The position numbers were made by a program, and so were the translations under genes. Below, one piece after another: positions 9,201-16,849 of a DNA stretch of 64,000 nt (its first letter is position 1; each line of letters begins with the position of its first letter). Origin of the DNA: Sorangium cellulosum So0157-2 (GTDB taxonomy: Bacteria; Myxococcota_A; Polyangia; Polyangiales; Polyangiaceae); assembly GCF_000418325.1 (NCBI RefSeq), contig NC_021658.1, positions 13,372,501 through 13,436,500 on the forward strand, read 5' to 3'. The notes beneath the pieces were generated by a model. That model was not told the DNA's origin. It searched no databases and saw only the letters and a program-made list of their open reading frames with translations.

Positions 9201-11653
9201 ATGCTGTCGATCGCGGCGCCCATCTTCGCCGCGTCGTCCTGTGACATCTCCCCTTCGCCGCCGCCGCTCGTCGCCGGCGCGACCACGGCGTCGACCGCCG
9301 GCGGCGGCGCCTCGGGGACGGGCTCCGGCACGGGCGTCTCCGCCGGGGTCCCCTCAGGCACCTTGTCGACCTTCTTGTCGCCTCCTTTGCCGCCGTCGGC
9401 GGGCACCGTCTTGCCCTCTTTGCCGGGCATCCCGGACGACGCCTGCAACGTGGGCGGGCTCGCGGCCAGCTCGTCCTTCCTCGCGCCGACCGCCGTGGAG
9501 ACCGACTGCGACACGCCGCCGAGCGCGCCCTTGATCGCGATGGGAGCTTGTCCCTTGAGCGATCCGAGCGCGGCCTTCGGCTCCTGCCCGGAGACGTCGG
9601 GGGCCTCAGGCGCGGGCTTTTCGGGAACGGCGCCGCCGCCTCCTCCGCCGCCGCCCGCCCCGGCGCCGGCACCGCCGCCCGCGTCCTCACCGACGGCTTG
9701 CATCCCCGCGTCGCGCTCGGCCGGCGAGAGCTGGGCGTCCTCGCTGGACGCCCCCTCGGGGTTCTGGGCCTGGGCCTCCTGCTGTTTGCCGGCCTCGCCC
9801 CCGCCTTCTGCCTCTTCCTCCTCCGCAGCCTGCTGCTTCGCCTCGCGCAGGGCCGGGGTCTCCTTGGGCTCCGGCTCCTGGGCCGCGGCCGCCTCCGGCG
9901 CGCCCTCTCCGCCGGCCGCCGCCTCCGCGCCGGCCGCCTCCGGACTGCCACCTTCTCCGCCGCTGGCCTCCGCCTCCGGACTGCCGCCCTCCGCGGCCGG
10001 CGACTCGGGCTCGGCCCCCTCGCCACCTCCGCCGCCTCCACCCCCTTCGGCGGCCTCTTCCCCGTCGTGCTGGGCCTCCGCCGCCTTCTCTTCTTCAGGC
10101 TGCTTCTCACCCATCTTCTCTTCGGTCGCCTGCGCCTCGGGAGACTCGGCCCCTCCTTCGCCGCCGCCACCACCCCCGCCCGCGACCGCCGGGGCGCCTC
10201 CACCGCCGCCTGCCGCGCCGGGCTCCCGCTCGGCGCCGCCAGCACCTGCGCCCGCCGGGCCTTGCGCGGTCGCCCCCTCCAGGCCCGCCGCGGCGTCGCC
10301 CGGCGCGGCCCGCTTCGCCCTGCCGCCCTCGGCCGCCTTCGCCGCGGCGCCCTCGGCCCCCTTCTCCCCCTTGCCGTCGAGCGCCCTCGCCCCGGCCTCG
10401 CCAGCCCCTATCCCGGCCCTCTCGCCCTCCGCCGTCCCCTCGGCGGGCTTCGCGCCCGGCCCCTTCGACTCCGCGGCTCCGGCTGCGTCGCCCGCGCGCG
10501 TACCGGCCCCTTCGAGCGCGCGCACACCGGCCACGGTGCCCTTCGCATCCCCCGCCGCGAGCGGCTTCGCGCCCGCCTCCACCGCCCTCGCACCGGCTTC
10601 GCCGACCGCTTTGCCCTGCGCGCGCCCCGCCGGCTGCACCTCGCCCGCGTCCGGCTTGCGCTCCGCCGCATCGGCGAGCGCACGCCTCGCCTCCGGCGCG
10701 ATCTTGCTCGGCTCCTCCCCGGCGGCTTCCCGGGCGCGCAGCGCCTGCGCGATGATCTTGCCCCGGAGTCCGCCCGGGCGCTTCGGCTCCGCCGCTTCCC
10801 TCGTCGCCCCGGCCTTGCCCCTCGCGCCGCCTCGCGCCTCCGCGCCCGCCTTCCGATTCGTCTCTTCTCTTCCGCCCGACTCGGCCTTTCCCCCCGACTC
10901 GGCCCCTTCCTCCGCCTCGGCCGTCGAGGTAGCGCCCTCCGCGCCCGCCACCTCGGACTCCGCGCCAGACTCCAGCCGCCTGCGCTTCTTCTTCGGCTTC
11001 CCCGGCGCGGGCGCCCCCTTCGCCGCCCCCGCGCCGCCCGCCGCCTCGACCTCGGGGCTCGTCGGCGCCGCGACCTCCGCCGCCTTGCTCGCCACCGGCA
11101 CGGGCGTCGCCGGTGACAGCGGCGGCGCGCCGGTCAGCGCCTTTCGCATCAGGCGGCTGCGCGTCGACCACGCAAAGCCACCTTCCCGGACCCCGGCCGG
11201 CTCGCCACGCACCGCGCGGCCCGCCGCGGATTCGGCCTCCAGCTCGGCGGGCTCCGCGGGGCTCGACACCTCGCTCTTCGCCTGGACCGGGCCGCCCGCG
11301 CTGCCGCCCTGCTGCACCACGTGCGCCAGCTCGTGCGCGATCAGCCGATCGCCCGCCTCCGAGCCGGGCCGGTAACGGCCCGACCCGAACGTGATGTCCT
11401 GCCCCGACGTGAACGCCTCGGCCTGCTGCTCCCTCGCGCGCGACGCAGCGTCCGCGTCGTCGTGAACCCGCACCCCGTCGAACGGGCGGCCGAACGACCG
11501 CTCCATCCGCTCCCGCGTAGTCGGCGGCAGCGCACGCCCCCCGGACAGCGGCGCCGTCTCCCGCTCCGGCTGCGCCGCGGGCTCGGCCGCGCGCGGCGCG
11601 GGCGGCGCAGCCGCCGGCGCTCTCGCCGCCGCTCGACCTGCCGCGTGGCCCAT
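6206..11653 (-). CDS. DUF4157 metalloprotease-type eCIS cargo protein
   Basis: This 1,815-residue protein starts with a DUF4157 domain, about residues 35-130. It contains PLPPTTRERMERSFGRPFDGVRVH-type sequence and the zinc motif HELAHVVQQ at 107-115. A long Ala/Gly/Glu/Pro-rich disordered stretch follows to about residue 1050. Next come amphipathic, Lys-rich and hydrophobic helices (about 1055-1440) and a compact C-terminal domain (about 1440-1815). DUF4157 proteins are known markers and cargo of contractile injection particles. The C-terminal tip is not recognised and has many A/T-ending codons, unlike the rest, which suggests a swapped effector module. The HEAT gene overlaps its stop. Confidence 0.85.
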   Translation of the reverse strand: MGHAAGRAAARAPAAAPPAPRAAEPAAQPERETAPLSGGRALPPTTRERMERSFGRPFDGVRVHDDADAASRAREQQAEAFTSGQDITFGSGRYRPGSEAGDRLIAHELAHVVQQGGSAGGPVQAKSEVSSPAEPAELEAESAAGRAVRGEPAGVREGGFAWSTRSRLMRKALTGAPPLSPATPVPVASKAAEVAAPTSPEVEAAGGAGAAKGAPAPGKPKKKRRRLESGAESEVAGAEGATSTAEAEEGAESGGKAESGGREETNRKAGAEARGGARGKAGATREAAEPKRPGGLRGKIIAQALRAREAAGEEPSKIAPEARRALADAAERKPDAGEVQPAGRAQGKAVGEAGARAVEAGAKPLAAGDAKGTVAGVRALEGAGTRAGDAAGAAESKGPGAKPAEGTAEGERAGIGAGEAGARALDGKGEKGAEGAAAKAAEGGRAKRAAPGDAAAGLEGATAQGPAGAGAGGAEREPGAAGGGGGAPAVAGGGGGGGEGGAESPEAQATEEKMGEKQPEEEKAAEAQHDGEEAAEGGGGGGGGEGAEPESPAAEGGSPEAEASGGEGGSPEAAGAEAAAGGEGAPEAAAAQEPEPKETPALREAKQQAAEEEEAEGGGEAGKQQEAQAQNPEGASSEDAQLSPAERDAGMQAVGEDAGGGAGAGAGGGGGGGGAVPEKPAPEAPDVSGQEPKAALGSLKGQAPIAIKGALGGVSQSVSTAVGARKDELAASPPTLQASSGMPGKEGKTVPADGGKGGDKKVDKVPEGTPAETPVPEPVPEAPPPAVDAVVAPATSGGGEGEMSQDDAAKMGAAIDSMPSSDAEVDTSAGPLPTVALEGNADPAQVTAQRAKMDQGIAAAYEQGKAEAQVPLGEDEIAPLATDETLTAKVPAASDGAGSGAPGGGATPDEETASIIAQEKSQGEIDAAVDKGQGDMAQEEEKEKASSEAERQRTEEEAAKAEAEAAAEQEGEKASAQGAVAKKRGEWTEAQQEAVDTAREGADEKQSEAAEKVEAEKTQADEGAGREIRAGEEKARKEKREGEAKAEREKAKGKEESSGFFGWLASKAKAFFDKIKAAVKSIVKALREAVKAAIEAAKKAAVALIERARQAVVAAIRFAGDALIALSEVALAAFPEAKERFQRAIREKVQAAEDAVNNLADKLKKGVTALLDALGEFLDKALGLLEKALLAVVDAVGASVNAAIKAAEAVAKALGTFVVLIKDIAGGPGQWISNLGAAVVDGIKNHLVKAMKTAISDWFKSKVEEVLGIPVDLMKALFKGGINLSMIGTMAWAALKSAIPAILVQLLIEKLVSMVVPAAGAVMAIIEGLQAAWGAVSRIIAAIDKFITFLKAVKGGGAGPAFASAVAAGAVAVIDFVANWLLKRLIKPAKKVSGKLAAIAKKILAKIKKALKKVGKKLKKAFKKIGKGLKKLFKGKKKKGKGRDRRDKKKDQDRKKRERIEKAQRELPPKIRGLLAKKPNRVRAKATLLVWRVQYRLKSLKLEGKGSIKFKGEINPVLDLGNGWELTWDDVIRAIHEVAEEYFKKLEGSAGTGSGTPEDPLKIKPQENPAKVAQAVQEKQGVIDVGSGVTASHAPHPDPKMQEKGTTSIFEAGKEADKPPGYQELAKGLDGVDVGAAFKKLLRGEDVDLPPEKKAKLGALFVTAFGMEATHPGKTGGHKRDLVHALMAADLMDKDKSVTANSLFSKDPTGKDFVAKESKKLPAVGIEGPPKFGRIQFGAQQVTDKVIKGEGYGREEKPKMSLAEKIRAEREINLFARWMKASGQLERMEGKTPDKEDLKNEIRKRLQSFLSGKKG

Positions 11654-11655
11654 GG

Positions 11656-12402
11656 TTACCTGATCTTCTTCCGCTCACCGCCGCGCGCTGGCAGCCCCCC
11701 CTTGCCCGAGGCCTGCGCGCGCAGCGACCCGATGTGCTGATCCAGCCCCCGCATCTCCCCCCGGAGCCTCCTCTCGCGCCGCTCGATGCGCTCCCCAAAC
11801 GCCTTCCTGAGCTCCTCCACCTCGCCCACCGCCTTCCGTGCGGCCTCGCGCCACCTCTCCCCGCGCGCGAAGCTCTCCTCGAACGCCTCGTCCCTGCGCA
11901 CCTCGACCACCATCGCGCCGCCCGGCGCCGCAGACACCGCCCGCCCGAGCGCCACCGACGACCCGTCAGGACGCAACGCGGCCAGCGCGCACTCCTGCGC
12001 TCCGCTCACCGCGAAGCGCGCGCAGCCGGTCGCGTCCGTCACCGCGTGGACAGCCTCCTTCCCGTCGAGCAGCAGCCGCAGGCCCGGTAGCGGGACCGCG
12101 TGCTCCTTCGCGCCGGCGGCCACGGCGCGCACCGAGAACTGGCCCGCTACCGAGCGCGGCCGCGCCGTTGCCACCGCCGCGAGCGCCGACGCGAACGCGG
12201 CGATCACCGCCTCCACATTCCCGCTCGCCCTGAGCGCGCCGAGTTCGGCCAGCTGCTGCTCGGCCCGCCCCCGCCGGTTCACGGCGGCGAAGAGGCGCTG
12301 CTCCGCCTCCGAGGCCGAAGGCGCCTCGGCGCCGGGGCGCTGGCGCCCGTCTCCGCCCTCCGCGGCGAGGCCGCGGCCAAACATCGTCTTCGTGGGTCGC
12401 AT
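11656..12402 (-). CDS. eCIS-associated hypothetical protein with coiled-coil tail
   Basis: This 248-residue protein was not recognised. The middle (about residues 90-170) looks like a small beta-sandwich of the carboxypeptidase-regulatory type (PLPGLRLLLDGKEAVHAVTDATGCARF). The flanks are Ala/Glu/Arg-rich and helical, with a coiled-coil-like stretch near residues 185-225 (EELRKAFGERIERRERRL). It lies 2 bp upstream of the cargo gene and 12 bp after the fibre gene. It could be an adaptor or loading factor for the DUF4157 cargo. That role is inferred from position only. Confidence 0.65.
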   Translation of the reverse strand: MRPTKTMFGRGLAAEGGDGRQRPGAEAPSASEAEQRLFAAVNRRGRAEQQLAELGALRASGNVEAVIAAFASALAAVATARPRSVAGQFSVRAVAAGAKEHAVPLPGLRLLLDGKEAVHAVTDATGCARFAVSGAQECALAALRPDGSSVALGRAVSAAPGGAMVVEVRRDEAFEESFARGERWREAARKAVGEVEELRKAFGERIERRERRLRGEMRGLDQHIGSLRAQASGKGGLPARGGERKKIR

Positions 12403-12414
12403 CCTGCCCTCCGC

Positions 12415-15400
12415 TCACGGATAGTCGTAGTTCGGCGTCGTGATCTGCTCCGCCGACCCGAACGACGGGTGGTAAACTCGCGCCGTGTTGTGGGCGACCA
12501 CGTGGTGCCGGTAGTGGTTCGTGATCAGCGCCGTGTCCGCCCTGTTGCTGATGATCTGGATCACCGAGCGCGCGCTCGAGTAGGCCGTCCGATAGGTCTC
12601 GTGCTCCGTCTCGAACCTCCCCCGCGCGGCGAAGCCGATGACCAGGTCCCCCGTCGCCCAGTTGCCCGTGACCTGCGCCTGGTACGGCGCCTCCTCGAGC
12701 GTGAGCGACGGATCGATCTCCTCCAGCAGATGGAGGAAGCTCGCCGAGAGCTCGCGCGCGACGATCTCGTCGACACGGAGCGCGCGCTCGCCCGCCTCGC
12801 CCCGGAGCGGCCCGCGGACGGGCGCGCCGCGCACCGCCTCGGTCGTCCTGATCCCCTCCGCGCGGCTGGCCACCGGCGAGAACGCGCCCTCAATGTGGCC
12901 CACGAGCTGCTCCTCCAGCACAGACGGGTTGACCGGACCCGAGACCAGCGCGCGCAACACCAGATCCGAGAGTTCGGACGAGCGCTCGCCGCGGACGCCC
13001 TCATCCAGGACGCGGTAGGCAGGCAAGAGCCGGATGTGCCCCTCGCTCCTGTTGTCCGCGATCTGCCAGTCTCCCTCGGCGTGCGTGATGTCGAGCGCCA
13101 CCAGCTTGCCCGTGGCGTCCTCAAGCACGTTGTCCGACACGACGCCATCATGGGCCTCGTCGATCGTCACGGAGCAACGGAACCGGTTCTCCTGGATCAC
13201 GCAGGCGAACAGCGACCGGAGCTCGCACCCGGATCCCTGCAGATCATTGCCGATCACCCGGATGCGGTCGTGGCGGCCTCGCCTCTCCGTCCGCGCGACG
13301 AGCAGCGGAGTCGAGCGCGAGCCGCACGCCACGGTGTTGTGCTCGATCCGGGCGTCCCGGCTGGCCCCCTCGGTCCACGCCTTGAAGAGGCCTATCCCGA
13401 CCACGTCCCCCTCGACTTCGCCGCCGTCGACGCGCACGACGTTACCCGCGACCACGGCGCCCGTGGCGTCGAACAGCCCGATCCCGATCTCGCGCGCCCG
13501 CCGCGCGCGGCCCCGGGCGCGCGCGATGGTGTTCTGTTTGATCTCGGCGCCGGAGCCGTACACGATAATACCGTATGATCCGCCGTTGATCAGGTTGTCC
13601 CAGATCCGGATCGCCCGCTGCGCCGCGCGATCAAGATCCGGCGACAGAAGCGTGCTGCCGATGGCCACGTCCGCGGCGCCCTCGCCCGCGATGAACAGGT
13701 TGCCGCTCACGTCAAGAGTGCGGATGTCGCCGAACACCGGATCGCTGTCCCCGTCGCCGTCGAGGTCGGCGGGTAAAGGACCGACGAGCACGCCCGCCTT
13801 CATGTCCTCGACCGTGCGCTTATAAAAGCCCAAGAACCGGTTACCGACGATGCACACCTGCTCGAACTTGAGGGGATTCTCCGGCGGAAGTGCAGTTCCG
13901 GTGGACATCGCGCCGAGCACGACACCGAACGGGCTGCTCATCGCGCACTTCTCCACCCGGACGTTATACGCGGTGAAGGGCACGTGGACCGCCGCACTGG
14001 CGCTCCCCAGCGTGTCGCCCGACAGCGTAACGAATGTCGCCACGTCGATCCTGACGGCCGGGCCGCTCCTCGCGTGCACATCGTTGGCCACCGATCGCAG
14101 CTTGTGCGTTCTCCGCGCGCGCACGCCCGCCGTGGCGTGGATCGAGGTCTCCTCGATGATTGTGTTTTCCAGACCTCCGACGAGGATACCGAAGCTGCCC
14201 TCGCTCACATCGCCGTAGAGCTGCTCCAACGCCCTCCTCAGCGCGGCGTCCAGGGACGCAGGCGCGGCGCTCGCGAGCTCCTTCCGGAGGTGCTCGGTCA
14301 GCCAGGATCGGATTGACGAGCGGCGCACCGAGAGCGCATCGAGCCGCGCCGCGTAGATGCCGGCGCGCGCGCAAACGAGCACTGAGTCGGAGACGTCGCA
14401 CGAGCGGAGGCAGTCGGCGGCCAGGGTCCAGGCCGAGACCAGGATCGAGCTCTCGACGCGGACGTGGCCGCCGTTGTACAGGCTCGGGAAGAGGGAGAGC
14501 GGCTCCGGCGCGGCGGGGTCGACCGCGGCGGGGACGACCCCGCCCTCCTGGACCGCGAACCCCTCGCCGCCGGTGTGGACGAGCGCCGCCTCGCGGATCG
14601 TGACCCCGTACATGACGTTGAACCCCTCGCCGGCCGGCGAGGGGTCGAGCATCTGAAGCGAGACGACCGCGCCCGAGCCCTCGTCGGCGCGCGCGATGAG
14701 CTTCTCGAGCGCGAGCTCGCCGCCCTCGGCGACCCGGAACATCGGTCCCTCCGTCCGGCCGATCAGCACCGCCTCCGGACAACCGACGATCTCGACGCGC
14801 TTCTCCCGGACCGTGATCGTCGACCGGACGTCGTACACGCCCCGGCGGAGGCAGATGACGCCGCCCTCCGGGAGGTCGTCGATCGCGCCCTGGATGCGCG
14901 CCCCGTCGTCGCCCCCCCCGGCGGGCGAGAGGCTGACGTCGCAGCAGCCGCCCTCGTGGTCCTTCTCGTAGAGCTCGTCGAGCGCCTCCTGGACGGTGTC
15001 GGCGCCCGTGCCCACCTTCGCGCCGTCGTAGGCGATGTCGTCCGCGTTGAGCTCGCAGATTGCCGAGAACTGGTGGTCGTACCACCGCTCGAGGACGAGG
15101 GGCTTGCCCCCGTCGTCGAAGGAGAAGAGCGCGAGCGGCGCGAAGAGGCGCTCGGGGCCGTGCGGCGACTTCTGCCACGGGCCGTTCGAGTTGTCCTTGA
15201 GCTTGCGCGCCTCGTACTGCCAGTACGAGCCCGGCCGGAACGACGCGCCCGCGAGCTCGATCGCGATGCCGTCGCCGAGGTCGAACGTGGAGACGACGTT
15301 GCCGTTCACGGGCGCGGTCCTGAGCAGCCCGTGCCACAGCCGCACCTTCGCCCCGGGCTTCGCCGCGAGCGCGGGATCGACCGACGCCTGGGTCTTGGTC

Positions 15401-16839
15401 GCCAGGTCGAGCAGCCGGATCTGCCCCGTCACGCTCGTCGTCTGCGCGTAGTAAAGGGCGCCGACCTTGCGCTCCGCGGGCCGGAACCACGGTGCGGTGA
15501 GCGAGATCTCGGCGAGGCCCGCATCGCCGAGGTCGTCCACCTCGAAGAGCAGCTCGACGAGATCGCCGTCCCGCACGTCAGCGCCGCCCGAGAGCGTGAC
15601 GAGCCCGTTGGCCGCGTCCGCGACCAGCGCGCCGAAGAGGTCCGCGCCGTTGTTCTTCGACCACTTGATCTCGACCGTGCCAAGGTCGCCGCCCGTGTGC
15701 ACCTCGAACCGGTAGAACCGGTTGTCGGGGCCCGTGTACCCGCCGGCCTCGGGGATCGCGCACGGATCGGGGTTGTCGACCGTCGGCGTGGTCGTGACCA
15801 CGAGCTCGGCCGTGCCCTCGTCGACGGCGGCGAACGCCTTCGGGACGTCGCCCGCGCTCGCGAGGACGTCGATGTCCTCGCTCCGGAAGAACGCGAGCTT
15901 GACCTGGCCGATCGCCCGCGTGCGCACCGCCGTGTCGAGCGCGCCGCCGAGCGCCTGCTCGAGCAGGCCCTTGTCCTCCACGTGCGTGACGAGCCGCTCC
16001 CAGCCCTCGAGGTAGGCCACCATCAGATCGCCCGAGCCGAGGGGGATCGGGGGGTTGTCGAACCCCGCCGCGGGCGGGAACGACACGCCAGGGTACTGCC
16101 CGTCGTCGCCCCCCCGGCCGTGCTCGACCTCGAGGCCCTTCAGGTAATACCTGCCGCGGGTGACCCAGAAATAGGGCCGATGCTGGCCCGCGCTCTGCTG
16201 GGCCTCCTCCAGGCCCTCGATCATCCCGATCCACGCCTCGTTCCCGGCGGCGACGCCGGAGAAGCCGATCGTCAGGTCCCCGTACGCGCCGGTGACGAGC
16301 GCGGCGACGTCGACGTCGTAGGGGTGGAATGCCGCCTCGTCGACGCCCACGATCGTCGTGGGGATCCCCTCAACCGTCACGTCAACGACCGTGCCCGCGG
16401 GGATGCGGGCCCAGATCCGGAGCTTCGGGTAGTGGCGGGGCGAGGCCGGCGCGTCCGTCTGGAGCTCCACCCGCCCGTGGATCGACACCGCGCCCGCGGC
16501 CGACAGCCCGCCCACGTAGAGCGACGGGAAGCGCTCCTTGTACTTCCTGCCGTAGTCCCGGTGCGCCTTGAACGAGGCGCTGGGGTCCGGGAGCGCCACG
16601 CCGTCGAGGGTCTCGAAGATCGCGACGAGAGGGCCCGGCGTCGCCAGGTAGCCGAGGTCCGGGCTGCCCGTCTCGCAGCCCACGTCCGCGGCGAGATCGC
16701 GCAGGAGCGTGTCCGCAGCGTCGGCGGCGGCCGCGACGTCGCTGTCGAGGACGAGCCGGCCCTGCTGAAGGAGCACCCGGCGGTACTTCTCTCCACGCTT
16801 CTGATCAGGCCTGTGGCCTCGGGTAAAGTCGCCTTTCAT
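12415..16839 (-). CDS. DUF6519/right-handed beta-helix protein, putative fibre
   Basis: This 1,474-residue protein starts MKGDFTRGHRPDQKRGEKYR, the typical opening of the DUF6519 domain found in contractile injection clusters; that domain covers about the first 550 residues. Around residues 640-1260 there are repeated strand-turn units (GGVICLRRGVYDVRSTI, IRIWDNLINGGSYGI, VVAGNVVRVDGG, VVSDNVLEDATG) of a right-handed parallel beta-helix, the fold of phage tailspikes. It lies just downstream of the tail protein I gene. It probably forms a baseplate-attached fibre or spike that touches the target. No catalytic triad was identified. Confidence 0.8.
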   Translation of the reverse strand: MKGDFTRGHRPDQKRGEKYRRVLLQQGRLVLDSDVAAAADAADTLLRDLAADVGCETGSPDLGYLATPGPLVAIFETLDGVALPDPSASFKAHRDYGRKYKERFPSLYVGGLSAAGAVSIHGRVELQTDAPASPRHYPKLRIWARIPAGTVVDVTVEGIPTTIVGVDEAAFHPYDVDVAALVTGAYGDLTIGFSGVAAGNEAWIGMIEGLEEAQQSAGQHRPYFWVTRGRYYLKGLEVEHGRGGDDGQYPGVSFPPAAGFDNPPIPLGSGDLMVAYLEGWERLVTHVEDKGLLEQALGGALDTAVRTRAIGQVKLAFFRSEDIDVLASAGDVPKAFAAVDEGTAELVVTTTPTVDNPDPCAIPEAGGYTGPDNRFYRFEVHTGGDLGTVEIKWSKNNGADLFGALVADAANGLVTLSGGADVRDGDLVELLFEVDDLGDAGLAEISLTAPWFRPAERKVGALYYAQTTSVTGQIRLLDLATKTQASVDPALAAKPGAKVRLWHGLLRTAPVNGNVVSTFDLGDGIAIELAGASFRPGSYWQYEARKLKDNSNGPWQKSPHGPERLFAPLALFSFDDGGKPLVLERWYDHQFSAICELNADDIAYDGAKVGTGADTVQEALDELYEKDHEGGCCDVSLSPAGGGDDGARIQGAIDDLPEGGVICLRRGVYDVRSTITVREKRVEIVGCPEAVLIGRTEGPMFRVAEGGELALEKLIARADEGSGAVVSLQMLDPSPAGEGFNVMYGVTIREAALVHTGGEGFAVQEGGVVPAAVDPAAPEPLSLFPSLYNGGHVRVESSILVSAWTLAADCLRSCDVSDSVLVCARAGIYAARLDALSVRRSSIRSWLTEHLRKELASAAPASLDAALRRALEQLYGDVSEGSFGILVGGLENTIIEETSIHATAGVRARRTHKLRSVANDVHARSGPAVRIDVATFVTLSGDTLGSASAAVHVPFTAYNVRVEKCAMSSPFGVVLGAMSTGTALPPENPLKFEQVCIVGNRFLGFYKRTVEDMKAGVLVGPLPADLDGDGDSDPVFGDIRTLDVSGNLFIAGEGAADVAIGSTLLSPDLDRAAQRAIRIWDNLINGGSYGIIVYGSGAEIKQNTIARARGRARRAREIGIGLFDATGAVVAGNVVRVDGGEVEGDVVGIGLFKAWTEGASRDARIEHNTVACGSRSTPLLVARTERRGRHDRIRVIGNDLQGSGCELRSLFACVIQENRFRCSVTIDEAHDGVVSDNVLEDATGKLVALDITHAEGDWQIADNRSEGHIRLLPAYRVLDEGVRGERSSELSDLVLRALVSGPVNPSVLEEQLVGHIEGAFSPVASRAEGIRTTEAVRGAPVRGPLRGEAGERALRVDEIVARELSASFLHLLEEIDPSLTLEEAPYQAQVTGNWATGDLVIGFAARGRFETEHETYRTAYSSARSVIQIISNRADTALITNHYRHHVVAHNTARVYHPSFGSAEQITTPNYDYP

Positions 16840-16849
16840 ACGCGTCCCT

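Noticed and set aside
9600..10250. CCG/GCC-rich repeat-like tracts
   Set aside because: They encode the Gly/Ala/Pro low-complexity linker of the cargo protein and do not form a tandem repeat or CRISPR array.
8241..11375. A 1,044-codon plus-strand open frame opposite the cargo gene
   Set aside because: It mirrors the low-complexity Ala/Gly/Glu-rich coding sequence of the cargo gene in GC-rich DNA. It is Ser/Ala/Pro-only and has no family or ribosome-binding site.
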